A DNA stretch of 64,000 nt from Ochrobactrum sp. Marseille-Q0166. GTDB lineage: Bacteria; Pseudomonadota; Alphaproteobacteria; Rhizobiales; Rhizobiaceae. Both the position numbers and the translations under genes were made by a program. Below are positions 54,168 to 63,899 of the stretch, one piece after another. The DNA lies in the NCBI RefSeq assembly GCF_014397025.1, contig NZ_JACJUO010000001.1:723501-787500 (forward strand). The letters run 5' to 3'. The notes under the pieces were generated by a model. That model worked only from the letters and a program-made list of their open reading frames with translations, searched no databases and was not told the DNA's origin. Each line of letters begins with the position of its first letter. Within the stretch, counting starts at the first letter, position 1.

Positions 54168-54677
54168 TCAGAGGCCTTTATAGAAAAGTGTAGTCGCGCA
54201 GGGGCTTCCGTCGGGATAAAGCGCATAATTTGGGATAACGCCCACCCGCTCCCATCCGAGATGGGTGTAAATTGCTTCTGCCGGACTGCCGGTTGCGGTG
54301 TCCAGACAGAGAAGTGTCTTGTGTCGGTTACGTGCTTCTTCTTCAACGGCTTCCATCAGCTTGCGCGCAAGGCCAAGGCCCCGCGCCTTACGATGGATCA
54401 GCAGTTTTTTAAGATCGGCGCGATGCGGCTGATTGGGCATCTGTGCGAGACCAAGCTGAACCGTACCGACGATTTCGCCGTTATGTTCGGCAACCAGAAG
54501 GGCCGTGTCTCCGCTTTCGACTTCGTTGGTGATACGATTCCAGTAGGGGATGAAATCATGCGCTTTGGATGGTGCCATAAAACCAACCGATGCGCCGCTA
54601 TTGACGCAGTCTGTCAGGATTTCGGCAAGTGCCGGGACGGCAGCTTTGGCTTCTTCGAAATTGAGAAGGCTGATCAT
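54168..54677 (-). CDS. GNAT acetyltransferase
   Basis: A 169-residue GNAT protein: GASVGFMAPSKAHDFIPYWNRI, VGTVQLGLAQMPNQPHRADLKKLLIHRKARGLGLARKLMEAVEEEA (acetyl-CoA loop), LLCLDTATGSPAEAIYTHLGWERVGVIPNYALYPDG. This resembles family members that acetylate small amines or protect against toxic analogues. ATG 54677 is chosen; an in-frame TTG at 54692 overlaps the regulator gene. It lies 11 bp after the regulator stop. Confidence 0.84.
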   Translation of the reverse strand: MISLLNFEEAKAAVPALAEILTDCVNSGASVGFMAPSKAHDFIPYWNRITNEVESGDTALLVAEHNGEIVGTVQLGLAQMPNQPHRADLKKLLIHRKARGLGLARKLMEAVEEEARNRHKTLLCLDTATGSPAEAIYTHLGWERVGVIPNYALYPDGSPCATTLFYKGL

Positions 54678-54688
54678 GTGTGTTGCTT

Positions 54689-55270
54689 TCAAAGGCTGCT
54701 GCGGCGTTCGAGCACGATTATATAACGTGCGTTCGAGTTGCCGGGATTATGAAAGGTGATGCCTTCAGCAAGCGGCATATAAAGACAGTCGCCGGTATGA
54801 AGATGATAGGGGATTGCTCCAACGGTGATTTCCATCTGCCCACTCAGGAGCCACAAATGCTGTGTGATGCCTGCATTGGCCGCTTGCGGTGCGAAGGTCA
54901 CTCTGGCGCCTGCGGGAAATTCGACTTCGATCATGTCGATATTTGACCCCGTAGCTGGTGGTGAAACAGACCGCCGGATATAGCCCGTATCCGGATCACG
55001 CCAAACTGGTTGGCGATCATGCGTGAGCAAGGGAGAGGCTGGGGCTTCAGCATCGGCAAAGAAGGCTGAGAGCGATGTGCCGAGCGCTGCACAAATGCGC
55101 GCCAGAAGCTGAGCGGTCGGGCTGGTTTCGCCGCGCTCGATCCGCGAGATCATGGCGCGGCTGACACCTGACGTGTCACCAAGCGCATCCAGCGTCATGC
55201 CTTGCGCAAGGCGCAGGCGGCGCAAATTTTCGCCAATGGCGTTGTCGAGCTGCTTATTATCATTTTCCAT
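54689..55270 (-). CDS. XRE-cupin transcriptional regulator
   Basis: This 193-residue protein has a helix-turn-helix (ENLRRLRLAQGMTLDALGDTSGVSRAMISRIERGETSPT) and a C-terminal cupin domain (GARVTFAPQAANAGITQHLWLLSGQMEITVGAIPYHLHTGDCLYMP) that likely binds a small ligand. It heads the operon with two GNAT genes, so it probably senses and controls their substrate. ATG 55270 is used; the frame extends to 55321. Confidence 0.88.
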   Translation of the reverse strand: MENDNKQLDNAIGENLRRLRLAQGMTLDALGDTSGVSRAMISRIERGETSPTAQLLARICAALGTSLSAFFADAEAPASPLLTHDRQPVWRDPDTGYIRRSVSPPATGSNIDMIEVEFPAGARVTFAPQAANAGITQHLWLLSGQMEITVGAIPYHLHTGDCLYMPLAEGITFHNPGNSNARYIIVLERRSSL

Positions 55271-55324
55271 TATGTTAGAATTAATATCTATTATAATGGA
55301 GTCAAGTGATTTCGAAAACAAAAA

Positions 55325-55344
55325 CGGCGGGATTTCTCCCGCCG
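55325..55344 (-). terminator. Intrinsic terminator after glcB
   Basis: CGGCGGG / CCCGCCG with a six-base loop is followed by TTTTTGTTTTC on the minus strand, 26 bp after the glcB stop. Confidence 0.85.
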
Positions 55345-55369
55345 CTTTGCGTCTGTCGCGTAATCCAGA

Positions 55370-57556
55370 TTAGCCTTGAGCTTTAAGTTCAAGTCTGCGG
55401 CGATGCAGAACTGGCTCGGTGTAGCCATTCGGCTGTTCGCGACCCTTGAAAACCAGATCGCAAGCGGCTTGGAAGGCAATCGACTTGTCGAAGTCCGGGG
55501 CCATGGGTCGATAAAGCGGATCGCCTTCATTCTGCTTGTCCACGACGGCTGCCATACGCTTCAGGGTTTCCATTACCTGCGTTTCTGATACCACGCCATG
55601 ATAGAGCCAGTTGGCGATGTGCTGGGCCGAGATACGCAGCGTGGCACGATCTTCCATCAGGCCGACATTGTTGATGTCCGGCACTTTCGAGCAGCCAACG
55701 CCCTGATCAACCCAGCGCACGACATAGCCCAGAATCCCTTGCGCATTGTTGTCGATTTCGTGCTGGATGTCTTCCGGCGTCCAGTTTGGACGGGTGGCGA
55801 CCGGCACAGATAGAATATCGTCGAGCTTGGCGCGCGGGCGGCTCTTCAGCTTTTCCTGAACGGCTGCCACATCAATCTGATGATAATGCGTTGCGTGGAG
55901 CGTTGCGGCGGTTGGCGATGGCACCCAGGCGGTGTTCGCACCAGCCTTCGGATGGGCGATTTTCTGTTCCAGCATCGCAGCCATCAGGTCCGGCATGGCC
56001 CACATGCCCTTGCCGATCTGCGCGTGGCCGGAAAGGCCGCATTCAAGACCGATATCGACATTCCACTGTTCATAAGCGCCGATCCAGGCGGCTTGCTTCA
56101 TGTCGCCCTTGCGGATCATCGGTCCAGCTTCCATCGAGGTATGGATTTCATCGCCAGTGCGGTCAAGGAAGCCGGTATTGATGAAAACGACGCGTTCCTT
56201 TGCGGCGCGGATCGCTTCCTTGAGGTTAACCGTGGTGCGGCGTTCCTCATCCATGATACCGATTTTCAGCGTGTTCGGCTTCATGCCAAGCAGTTCTTCG
56301 GTGCGGGTGAAGATTTCATTGGCGAATGCCACTTCTTCCGGCCCGTGCATCTTTGGCTTGACGATATAGACCGAGCCTTCGCGTGAATTCAGATGGCGAC
56401 CGTTCGGGCCAATATCATGCAGTGCAATCAGGCTGGTGAAGGCGGCATCCATGATGCCTTCCGGCACTTCATGGCCGTCGGCATCAATGATTGCCGGATT
56501 GGTCATCAGATGGCCGACATTGCGCACCAGCATCAGCGAACGGCCCTTGAGGGTAAGGTCGGAACCTTCAGGCGTTTTATAGCTGCGGTCACCATTGAGG
56601 CGGCGCGTCATCTGCTTGCCGTTCTTTTCGAACGTGTCTTCAAGCTTGCCATTCATCAGGCCGAGCCAGTTGCGATAAACCGCAACCTTGTCTTCCGCAT
56701 CGACGGCTGCAATCGAATCTTCGCAATCCTGAATGGTGCTGATAGCTGATTCCAGAACCATGTCTGCGATATGCGCCGGGTCAGTCTTGCCGATCGGGCT
56801 GTTCGCATTGATCACGATATCGACATGCATGTTGTTCTTGGCCAGCAGCACATTGGTCGGTGCCGCCGCATCGCCATTATAGCCCTTGAACTGGCTGCCG
56901 TCCTTCAAGGCGGTGCTCGAACCATTGGCAAGAGTTACAGCGAGTTTGCCGTCGGTAACGGAAAGGCCTGTGACGTCGGCCCACTTGCCGGCATTGAGCG
57001 GTGCGCTTTCATCGAGGAAATTCTTGGCCCATGCGATGACTTTTTCGCCGCGCTTCGGGTTGTAGCCTTTGCCTTTTTCAGCGCCACCATCTTCAGAAAT
57101 AGCATCGGTGCCGTAAAGCGCATCATAGAGCGAACCCCAGCGTGCATTGGCAGCATTGAGCGCATAGCGGGCATTCATGACCGGAACGACAAGCTGCGGT
57201 CCTGCAATATGCATGATTTCCGGATCGACATTGGCGGTTGAGACCTTGAACTCTCCGCCTTCAGGCAGGAGATAGCCGATATCTTTCAGGAATTGCTGAT
57301 AATCAGCCTGCGAATAGCCTTTGTCGCGATTGTCCTTGTACCAGGCATCAATCTTGGCCTGCAGGTCGTCGCGCTTTTTGAGGAGGGCGCGATTCTTCGG
57401 AGCGAGATCGCGGATGATGGCAGCGAAGCCCTTCCAGAAGGCTTCTGGTTCAATGCCAGTGCCGGGTGCGGCTTCGCTTTCCAGAAACTCCAACAGTTCA
57501 GGGGCAACGCGCAAGCCTTCTATCTCAACGTAGTTACCGGCTTTCTGAGAAACCAT
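55370..57556 (-). CDS. glcB: Malate synthase G
   Basis: GlcB condenses glyoxylate with acetyl-CoA to malate. The 728-residue length is typical of isoform G. Landmarks are [48 protein letters not shown], the catalytic-region segments [17 protein letters not shown] and [19 protein letters not shown], and the tail [19 protein letters not shown]. No isocitrate lyase is in the window. The ATG at 57556 has a GGAGG upstream. Confidence 0.96.
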   Translation of the reverse strand: MVSQKAGNYVEIEGLRVAPELLEFLESEAAPGTGIEPEAFWKGFAAIIRDLAPKNRALLKKRDDLQAKIDAWYKDNRDKGYSQADYQQFLKDIGYLLPEGGEFKVSTANVDPEIMHIAGPQLVVPVMNARYALNAANARWGSLYDALYGTDAISEDGGAEKGKGYNPKRGEKVIAWAKNFLDESAPLNAGKWADVTGLSVTDGKLAVTLANGSSTALKDGSQFKGYNGDAAAPTNVLLAKNNMHVDIVINANSPIGKTDPAHIADMVLESAISTIQDCEDSIAAVDAEDKVAVYRNWLGLMNGKLEDTFEKNGKQMTRRLNGDRSYKTPEGSDLTLKGRSLMLVRNVGHLMTNPAIIDADGHEVPEGIMDAAFTSLIALHDIGPNGRHLNSREGSVYIVKPKMHGPEEVAFANEIFTRTEELLGMKPNTLKIGIMDEERRTTVNLKEAIRAAKERVVFINTGFLDRTGDEIHTSMEAGPMIRKGDMKQAAWIGAYEQWNVDIGLECGLSGHAQIGKGMWAMPDLMAAMLEQKIAHPKAGANTAWVPSPTAATLHATHYHQIDVAAVQEKLKSRPRAKLDDILSVPVATRPNWTPEDIQHEIDNNAQGILGYVVRWVDQGVGCSKVPDINNVGLMEDRATLRISAQHIANWLYHGVVSETQVMETLKRMAAVVDKQNEGDPLYRPMAPDFDKSIAFQAACDLVFKGREQPNGYTEPVLHRRRLELKAQG

Positions 57557-57698
57557 GGCTCTGCCTCCTTCAAAATAAACAAAATCACCGCCAGCACTCT
57601 CCAGTGCCAGCTATCATGCTGTCTTTGAACCGCTTTAGTGCGCTTTCGTCAATCAGCGCACGGGCACATCATCTGTGACGCTGCGGCGAAAATGGTTT

Positions 57699-58574
57699 TT
57701 ATAGCGATAATCTTGCGCGGATATCGTCCGGCGTAAAGCCCTGTTCGCGCAAGCTGCTGAGTGCTGTATCCTTGCGGCTTTTGGATAGTTTCAAACCATC
57801 GTCGCCCAGCACCAGATCGTGATGATGATAAAGCGGTTCCGGCAGGCCCAGAAGCTTTTGCAGAAGCCGATGCACGGATGTTGCATGAAAAAGATCGCGT
57901 CCGCGGACAATATGGGTGATGCCTTGCAGCGCATCATCCACCACGACGGAAAGATGATAGCTGGTGGGGGTGTCCTTGCGGGCGATCACCACGTCGCCCC
58001 ATTGCGCGGGATCGGCGTTCACGCGACCGGTTTCGCCATTCGGGCCGTGGCCGCTTTCGTTCCAGAAAAGCGCTTCGCCAGCCACTTCCAGCGCCCTCTC
58101 CATATTGAGCCGCCACGCATAGGGCGCACCGGAGACGATGCGCTCCATCTGCTCTTTTTCGCTCAAGTTTCGTTCGCCCTGCGGATAAAGCGGTGTACCG
58201 TCAGGATCGGCATGCCATTCCCGGCCTTTGGCATGTGCTTCGCCGATGATCTCGCGCACCTCGGTGCGGCTGAGAAAGGCGGGATAGACGAGCCTCTGGT
58301 CGGCAAGCTTGGTCAGTGCATTGCGATATTCGCCGAAATGCTCTGACTGGCGGCGTACCGGCTGTTCCCATTCAAGGCCGAGCCAGTGGAGATCATCATA
58401 GATGCCCTGTTCGAGTTGAGGCGTGCATCGGGCGGTATCGATGTCTTCCATGCGAAGCAGAAAGCGTCCGTCGCTTGTCCGTGCCATGCTTGCATTGAGA
58501 AGTGCTGAATAGGCGTGGCCAAGATGCAATTGTCCATTGGGGCTTGGAGCGAAGCGGAAAACAGATTTTGTCAT
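57699..58574 (-). CDS. gluQ: Glutamyl-Q tRNA(Asp) synthetase
   Basis: GluQRS attaches glutamate to queuosine at position 34 of tRNA-Asp. The 291-residue protein is a truncated glutamyl-tRNA synthetase without the anticodon-binding domain. It has the HIGH-type motif (FAPSPNGQLHLGHAYSAL) and KMSKS-type LKLSKSRKDTALS. No Cys zinc cluster of the E. coli type is visible (RTEVREIIGEA region). It lies close to glcB, but no functional link is evident. Confidence 0.92.
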   Translation of the reverse strand: MTKSVFRFAPSPNGQLHLGHAYSALLNASMARTSDGRFLLRMEDIDTARCTPQLEQGIYDDLHWLGLEWEQPVRRQSEHFGEYRNALTKLADQRLVYPAFLSRTEVREIIGEAHAKGREWHADPDGTPLYPQGERNLSEKEQMERIVSGAPYAWRLNMERALEVAGEALFWNESGHGPNGETGRVNADPAQWGDVVIARKDTPTSYHLSVVVDDALQGITHIVRGRDLFHATSVHRLLQKLLGLPEPLYHHHDLVLGDDGLKLSKSRKDTALSSLREQGFTPDDIRARLSL

Positions 58575-58643
58575 GTTTATGTCAGTTGATTGTCATTTGA
58601 CGGTATTGGTACTTTGCGCGCGTGTGAAAAGAAAGGCCTGACG

Positions 58644-59288
58644 ATGCGGCGGATCGATACATTGGACGATATTGAAGCCGGGCTTGAAGCGTTGGGTTTC
58701 GCCGACGCACGGTTGCTCGATATCCGCAGCCGTTCTCATGCTGTGCCACTTCGCAGGTCTGAGCCGGGCTTTGAAAGTCTAGCCTCGATTATCGTTGCAC
58801 AACAGGTTTCGACGGCCAGTGCGAACGCAATATGGGCGCGGTTCAAGCAGGTGATCGATCCGATGACACCGGAGGCTTATATTGCAGGCGGGGAAGAGGC
58901 ATGGCGTTTTGCGGGGCTTTCACGACCAAAACAGAGAACGCTGTTTGCTTTGAGTGAAGCTTTGGCAGAAGAGGCAATCGACCTGCATGGGCTATGCGAT
59001 CTGCCGGCCGAAGAAGCGATCAAGACGCTGACCGCTATCAAGGGCATCGGCCCATGGACGGCTGAAGTCTATCTGCTGTTCGCCGCTGGTCATCCTGATG
59101 TGTTTCCGGCTGGGGATGTGGCGCTGCAAACGGCTGTTGGTCATGCTTTTGCGCATGAAACGAGACCCGATGCCGCCGCTCTTCGATTGCTTGCCGAAGG
59201 CTGGGCGCCATGGCGCGGCGTGGCGGCGCGGTTGTTCTGGGCATATTATGCTGCCATCAAGGGAAGGGAGGCTGCCCCCCTTCTGTAA
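58644..59288 (+). CDS. DNA-3-methyladenine glycosylase II (AlkA-like)
   Basis: This 214-residue base-excision glycosylase belongs to the HhH-GPD superfamily. The helix-hairpin-helix is LTAIKGIGPWTAEVYLLFA and the catalytic aspartate follows in FPAGDVALQ. Upstream, FESLASIIVAQQVSTASANAIWARF is typical. It removes alkylated purines from DNA. There is no fused Ada domain. ATG 58644 is used; the frame starts at 58590. Confidence 0.9.
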   Translation: MRRIDTLDDIEAGLEALGFADARLLDIRSRSHAVPLRRSEPGFESLASIIVAQQVSTASANAIWARFKQVIDPMTPEAYIAGGEEAWRFAGLSRPKQRTLFALSEALAEEAIDLHGLCDLPAEEAIKTLTAIKGIGPWTAEVYLLFAAGHPDVFPAGDVALQTAVGHAFAHETRPDAAALRLLAEGWAPWRGVAARLFWAYYAAIKGREAAPLL

Positions 59289-59551
59289 ATCTTGCGTGTT
59301 TCCGGGGACATACATGCGTTTCTGCTTCACAATGCTGTCACGTCGGGATTACATTATTTGCATCAGGTGAATGACGGTATTTCGATTCGCAGAAACTTGA
59401 TCTCCTGCCTATTGCGATGCCGCTTTCACAAAGTTGGAGCGTTGTAGGTTGTGCCCATAACGGGCGCAGGGCGCTTCGATGAAAAGCGCAATTCCGCATG
59501 GAAAGCCATTCGCACTTTTCCTTTTGGAGTTGCTCTGAAGGAGGTGTGCCC

Positions 59552-60124
59552 TTGAATGTAGCCGTCTCTCCCCGAACTGTTTCGAGCAGTGGTTTGCCTG
59601 CTCTGGTTCTCAATGCGGATTATCGACCGCTCAGCTATTATCCTTTGTCGCTCTGGTCCTGGCAGGATGCGATCAAGGCAGTCTTTCTCGAACGTGTGCA
59701 TATCGTGGCCGAATACGATCAGGTCGTATCCTCGCCATCCTTTTCCATGCGTTTGCCAAGCGTGATCTGTCTGAAGGATTATGTGAAGCCACCACGCTAT
59801 CCGGCATTTACGCGCTTCAATCTGTTTCTGCGTGATCGTTTTGAATGTCAGTATTGCGGTTCACCACATGATCTGACCTTTGATCACGTCACCCCGCGTT
59901 GTCATGGCGGCGAGACGACGTGGGAAAATGTGGTTGCCGCGTGCTCCCCTTGCAATCTGCGCAAAGGCGGCTTGATGCCGGCAAGCGCGCATATGTGGCC
60001 GCGTCAGAAGCCAGCGCAGCCAACGGTGCAGGATCTACACAAAAATGGCCGCCTCTTTCCCCCCAACCATCTTCATGAAAGTTGGCTCGATTTTCTGTAC
60101 TGGGATGTCGAACTGGAGCCTTAA
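59552..60124 (+). CDS. HNH endonuclease family protein
   Basis: The 190-residue protein has an N-terminal region common to alphaproteobacterial HNH proteins (ALVLNADYRPLSYYPLSLWSWQDAIKAV) and an HNH domain with a zinc site. The HNH residues lie in ECQYCGSPHDLTFDHVTPRCHGGETTWENVVAACSPCN. Function unproven; such proteins cut or nick DNA. The start is TTG at 59552 with AAGGAGGTG at 59538-59546, one of the best ribosome binding sites in the window; no in-frame ATG is better placed. Confidence 0.88.
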   Translation: MNVAVSPRTVSSSGLPALVLNADYRPLSYYPLSLWSWQDAIKAVFLERVHIVAEYDQVVSSPSFSMRLPSVICLKDYVKPPRYPAFTRFNLFLRDRFECQYCGSPHDLTFDHVTPRCHGGETTWENVVAACSPCNLRKGGLMPASAHMWPRQKPAQPTVQDLHKNGRLFPPNHLHESWLDFLYWDVELEP

Positions 60125-60141
60125 CTTCTCAGAATTCGCTG

Positions 60142-60666
60142 TTACTTCCCACCTTTTGCAAAAGCGCCGTAGTAGCCAATCGCTGCAAAGAGCAGGCTTG
60201 CGACGACGTTCCATCCGGCAAATGACAGGCCGAGGAAGAAGCCCGGAGCGCTGTCACATGCGGGCGGGCGGGTCGCGTTGAGATCGCTGAGCAGATTGCC
60301 TGCATCGAGTGTGATCTTCATGGTGGCCGCACTGCAATCAGCCGGACCCGGCCAGTATTTGAGTTCGACACCGGTATGATAGATGGCAAGCGCAAGTCCA
60401 AAGGTCATCAGCAGTGCGCCGATCAGGATGAGACCTCGTGTGAGAACCGGAGGCCATTTCAATCCGTAGGAAACCCAGGCCACAGCCAAAACCGGAACGC
60501 CAAAATAATAAGGCGTGCGCTCCTCAAGGCAAAGTTTGCAAGGCATAAATCCAGCCAGATGCTCAAAGCCTAGAGCCGTTCCAACAGTTGCGGCAAGCCC
60601 AACCGTCATGATGCCTGCGGTCCAGGCCTGTTTTTTGCCGACCGGTTTGTTAAGTGCGAATGCCAT
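60142..60666 (-). CDS. dsbB: Disulfide bond formation protein B
   Basis: DsbB re-oxidises DsbA using quinone. The 174-residue membrane protein has four helices, the CxxC pair in PCKLCLEERTPYYFG and a second periplasmic pair in PADCSAATM and RPPACDSAPGF. The sequence fits the DsbB family. The start ATG is at 60666. The convergent HNH gene ends 17 bp away. Confidence 0.9.
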   Translation of the reverse strand: MAFALNKPVGKKQAWTAGIMTVGLAATVGTALGFEHLAGFMPCKLCLEERTPYYFGVPVLAVAWVSYGLKWPPVLTRGLILIGALLMTFGLALAIYHTGVELKYWPGPADCSAATMKITLDAGNLLSDLNATRPPACDSAPGFFLGLSFAGWNVVASLLFAAIGYYGAFAKGGK

Positions 60667-60756
60667 CTGAAATTTCCTGAGCCTTATTGGCGTTATTCAT
60701 AGTCGAAAATATTGCTTCGTCTCCAAGCAATTAAATTTGACCGGCTTGAGGCAAAA

Positions 60757-61347
60757 TCAGGCGTGAAGATACTTAACTGCAAAAAACAGTGCAATGAGTG
60801 CTACGGCGACAAGGCCAGCCAGCATGCCGAGACGTTTTTCAATAAAGTGGCGTATCGGTTCTCCATAGCGCTTCAATAGCCATGCAAGGAAGAAGAAGCG
60901 TGCGCCGCGCGCAAAAATGGCCGACGCGATGAACAGCCAGATATTGATGCCCGCAGCACCAGACAAAATAGTGACAATCTTGATCGGTGGCAGATGTGCG
61001 AGGCCCGATGTGATAAGCATCAGCAGAATCATGTCGGCGCTGGTCGTTCCGCGCATTTGCTCGAATGTGTCGAGTTTGCCATACATTTCGAGTACTGGTT
61101 TTGCGACCTGCTCATAGGCATGATAGCCGAGAAACCAGCCAGCTATGCCGCCAAGAACCGAAAAGATGGTTGCAACGAGTGCATAGCGGTAGGCCCGTTC
61201 CGGGCGGGCCAGTGCCATTGGAAGAAAGAGCACATCAGCTGGTACGAGAAACACTGAGCTTTCTACAAAAGCGATGAAAGCGAGCCAATATTCGGCGGAC
61301 TTTCGGGCAGCAAGCGATATCGTCCAATCATAGAGTCGGCGCAGCAT
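60757..61347 (-). CDS. yqaA: YqaA/DedA-like membrane protein
   Basis: The 196-residue protein has four or five membrane helices and family features of YqaA (SNARE-associated/DedA superfamily): WLAFIAFVESSVFLVPADVLFLPMAL, GWFLGYHAYEQVAKPVL and HLPPIKIVTILSGAAGINIW. DedA-type proteins move lipids across membranes; the exact role is not known here. The start at 61347 gives the usual MLRRLYDW N-terminus; the frame opens at 61374. Confidence 0.88.
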   Translation of the reverse strand: MLRRLYDWTISLAARKSAEYWLAFIAFVESSVFLVPADVLFLPMALARPERAYRYALVATIFSVLGGIAGWFLGYHAYEQVAKPVLEMYGKLDTFEQMRGTTSADMILLMLITSGLAHLPPIKIVTILSGAAGINIWLFIASAIFARGARFFFLAWLLKRYGEPIRHFIEKRLGMLAGLVAVALIALFFAVKYLHA

Positions 61348-61409
61348 GAAGTTTTCCGAATTTTTTGTGGGCAAACACCCAAGGGTTGTCGGCGTCGTCT
61401 ATAAATAAA

Positions 61410-61442
61410 AAAAGTGGCACGAACAATGCGTGCCACCTTTTA
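61410..61442 (-). terminator. Intrinsic terminator after gabD
   Basis: GTGGCACG / CGTGCCAC with a seven-base loop ends on the minus strand in TTTTTTTATTT. Confidence 0.88.
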
Positions 61443-61460
61443 AAGTCGCTAAGCGTAATT

Positions 61461-62912
61461 TCAGCGCTTATAGGCGCTGCAGATGTACTTGGTTTCCAGA
61501 TATTCCTCGATGCCATATTTCGAGCCTTCGCGACCGAGGCCAGACTGCTTCACGCCACCGAAGGGTGCAACTTCGTTGGAGATCAGGCCGGTATTGTGTC
61601 CGACCATGCCGTATTCCAGGCCTTCGCTGACGCGGATCGCGCGGCTGAAGTTCTCCGTATAGAAGTAAGCAGCCAGACCGAAGATCGTGTCGTTGGCAGC
61701 AGCGATCACTTCTTCTTCGGTGTCGAAGGCAAAGAGTGGAGCAAGCGGGCCAAAGGTTTCTTCCTTGGCAACAAGCATATCCGAGGTAACGCCGGTCAGA
61801 ATGCCCGGTTCAAAGAACAGGCCACCCAGTTCCTTGCCGCCAGAGATGAGCTTGGCACCTTTTGAAACCGCATCTTCAATATGCGCTTTGACCTTGGTGA
61901 TGGCTTTTTCTTCGATCATCGGGCCGATGACGACGCCCGGCTCGGTGCCGTTGCCGACTTTCAGTTCTTTCACTTTCAGTGCCAGCTTTTCTGCAAACTT
62001 GTCGTAAACGCCGCGCTGAACATAGATGCGGTTGGCGCAAACACAGGTCTGACCGGCATTGCGATATTTGGAAAGCATAGCGCCGTCCACAGCGGCATCA
62101 ATGTCTGCATCGTCGAACACGATGAAAGGTGCATTGCCGCCAAGCTCAAGCGAGATACGCTTGATGGTCGGGGCGCACTGCGCCATCAGCAGGCGACCAA
62201 CTTCGGTCGAGCCGGTGAAGGAAAGCTTGCGGACAATGTCATTGCTGGTGAGCTCGGCGCCGATCTCGCGGGCTTTGCCGGTCACAATCTGCAGAACGCC
62301 TGCAGGAATGCCAGCCTTTTCAGCCAGAACACCGAGCGCAAGCGCGGTGAGCGGGGTGAGATCGGCAGGGCGGACAATCATCGTGCAGCCAGCAGCCAGT
62401 GCTGGCGCTGCCTTTCGCGTGATCATTGCCGCCGGGAAGTTCCATGGCGTGATTGCAGCGGTCACACCGACGGGCTGTCGGATGACGGTCAAACGCTGGC
62501 CGGGCTGTGTTGCCGGAATGGTGTCTCCATAGACTCGCTTGGCTTCTTCTGCGAACCATTCAATGAAAGATGCAGCATAAAGAACTTCACCGCGCGCCTC
62601 GGTGAGTGGTTTGCCCTGTTCCGATGTCATGATAAGGGCAATGTCGTCTGCATTGGCGACGATCAGATCAAACCATTTGCGCAGAATTCCGGCGCGTTCT
62701 TTGGCGGTCTTCGCAGCCCATGCCGGAAATGCCTTGTTCGAAGCGTTGATTGCCTCTTTAATAGTATCAACAGAGAGGGAAGGAACGGTGCCAATGACAG
62801 AACCATCTGCCGGATTGGTTACGTCAATGGTCTTGCCGTCTGCAGCGTCTATCCAGTTTCCATCCACAAGGCATTGCGATTTAAGCAATGAGGGGTCTTT
62901 TAAAGCGAGCAT
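61461..62912 (-). CDS. gabD: NAD(P)-dependent succinate-semialdehyde dehydrogenase
   Basis: This 483-residue aldehyde dehydrogenase has the catalytic Cys in NAGQTCVCANRIYV, the general-base Glu in LELGGNAPFIVFDDAD, the NAD region PWNFPAAMITRK and ATP-free folding motifs FTGSTEVGRLL. It resembles GabD, the last step of GABA breakdown, but related semialdehyde dehydrogenases are possible. The frame opens at 62969 with ATGs also at 62954; ATG 62912 (MLALKDPSLL) is preferred because the upstream palindrome would otherwise lie inside the gene. Confidence 0.88.
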   Translation of the reverse strand: MLALKDPSLLKSQCLVDGNWIDAADGKTIDVTNPADGSVIGTVPSLSVDTIKEAINASNKAFPAWAAKTAKERAGILRKWFDLIVANADDIALIMTSEQGKPLTEARGEVLYAASFIEWFAEEAKRVYGDTIPATQPGQRLTVIRQPVGVTAAITPWNFPAAMITRKAAPALAAGCTMIVRPADLTPLTALALGVLAEKAGIPAGVLQIVTGKAREIGAELTSNDIVRKLSFTGSTEVGRLLMAQCAPTIKRISLELGGNAPFIVFDDADIDAAVDGAMLSKYRNAGQTCVCANRIYVQRGVYDKFAEKLALKVKELKVGNGTEPGVVIGPMIEEKAITKVKAHIEDAVSKGAKLISGGKELGGLFFEPGILTGVTSDMLVAKEETFGPLAPLFAFDTEEEVIAAANDTIFGLAAYFYTENFSRAIRVSEGLEYGMVGHNTGLISNEVAPFGGVKQSGLGREGSKYGIEEYLETKYICSAYKR

Positions 62913-62945
62913 ATCTGATATTCCATCCCGATGTTGCGTCAGACG

Positions 62946-62967
62946 GTCGTTCATTATATTGAACGAC
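62946..62967. promoter_or_regulatory. Palindromic operator between gabD and iclR-type gene
   Basis: GTCGTTCA-TTATAT-TGAACGAC forms perfect 8-bp arms. It lies 34 bp before the gabD start and 72 bp before the IclR-type gene, a classic divergent operator position. Confidence 0.7.
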
Positions 62968-63038
62968 ATACGATATACTGAATAAATCAGCCGGCGGCGC
63001 TAAAGTCAATTCGTCTGTCGATTGGTCAAAGAGGGCAT

Positions 63039-63839
63039 ATGGACAAAACCGTACTCGATGAAGAAAGTTCCTTGAAGCTGGTTCCGGCGGTGGTCAGGGC
63101 GACGCAGATTCTTGATTGCGTCGCGCAGAGCCGGCAAGGGATCAAACTTTCTGATCTCGTTCGCCAGACCAGCCTGCCTAAAAGCAGTGTTCACGGTCTT
63201 TGTCAGACTCTCACACACTTAAAGTTATTGAAGCTTAATAGCGATGGAAGCTTTACAATGGGGCCGCAGTCAGTTCGCTGGGCCAATGTCTTTCTGGCAA
63301 GCAGCGATATTGTGGATGCATTTCATGAGGCGGTGGCAGAAGCGGAAGAGCTTGGCGCTTATACATTGACGCTTTCCCACCTTGAAGGTCCAGAAGTCAT
63401 CTATCTGTCCTGCCGCAACTCGTCGGCACCACTTGGTATAACGTTCCGTATTGGTATGCGCGTACCAGCTGTCTTTACTGCGACGGGCAAGGCGATGTTA
63501 GCGGCCATGTCTGAGCAGGAACTGGCTCGACACCTTCCTTCTGAGTGGCCGAAGCCTATTACGCCTTCAAGCGTTTTATCTTTTGAGCAGCTTGGATCTG
63601 AAATAGCGGACGTAAAGAAGAGGGGCTATTCGATTGATGACGGCCAGTTGCGAGAGGGGATGTTTTGTATTGGAGCATCGATCTGTGATCGATCAAATCA
63701 TCCTACGGCTGGGATTGCGTTATCGATGATGGCAGCGGAGGCGCGGCCGGAGATACTCGAGACGATGGGTGCACGGGTGCGTGCATTGGCGGATAATGTT
63801 GCGGAGCGGATGGGGTGGTTGAGCGCGCCTTCGTGCTGA
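63039..63839 (+). CDS. IclR family transcriptional regulator
   Basis: This 266-residue regulator has the N-terminal winged helix (VVRATQILDCVAQSRQGIKLSDLVRQTSLPKSSVHGLCQTL) and the C-terminal ligand-binding domain (LGITFRIGMRVPAVFTATGKAMLAAM, RGYSIDDGQLREGMFCIGASI). It is divergent from gabD across a palindrome, so gabD control is inferred. The ligand is unknown but may be a degradation intermediate. A terminator-like hairpin follows at 63873-63891. Confidence 0.9.
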   Translation: MDKTVLDEESSLKLVPAVVRATQILDCVAQSRQGIKLSDLVRQTSLPKSSVHGLCQTLTHLKLLKLNSDGSFTMGPQSVRWANVFLASSDIVDAFHEAVAEAEELGAYTLTLSHLEGPEVIYLSCRNSSAPLGITFRIGMRVPAVFTATGKAMLAAMSEQELARHLPSEWPKPITPSSVLSFEQLGSEIADVKKRGYSIDDGQLREGMFCIGASICDRSNHPTAGIALSMMAAEARPEILETMGARVRALADNVAERMGWLSAPSC

Positions 63840-63872
63840 TTGGTATTATATAGAGAGTTGAGCTGGGTGAGG

Positions 63873-63899
63873 GCGCGTTGAGCGCCCTTTGCGTTTTTG
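63873..63899 (+). terminator. Terminator after IclR-type gene
   Basis: AGGGCGC / GCGCCCT with a GTTGA loop is followed by TTGCGTTTTT. Beyond it, 63900-64000 is AT-rich with no gene seen. Confidence 0.75.

Noticed and set aside
61881..62891. 336-codon open frame on the plus strand
   Set aside because: It is antisense to gabD; Cys/Arg-rich nonsense translation with no family features.
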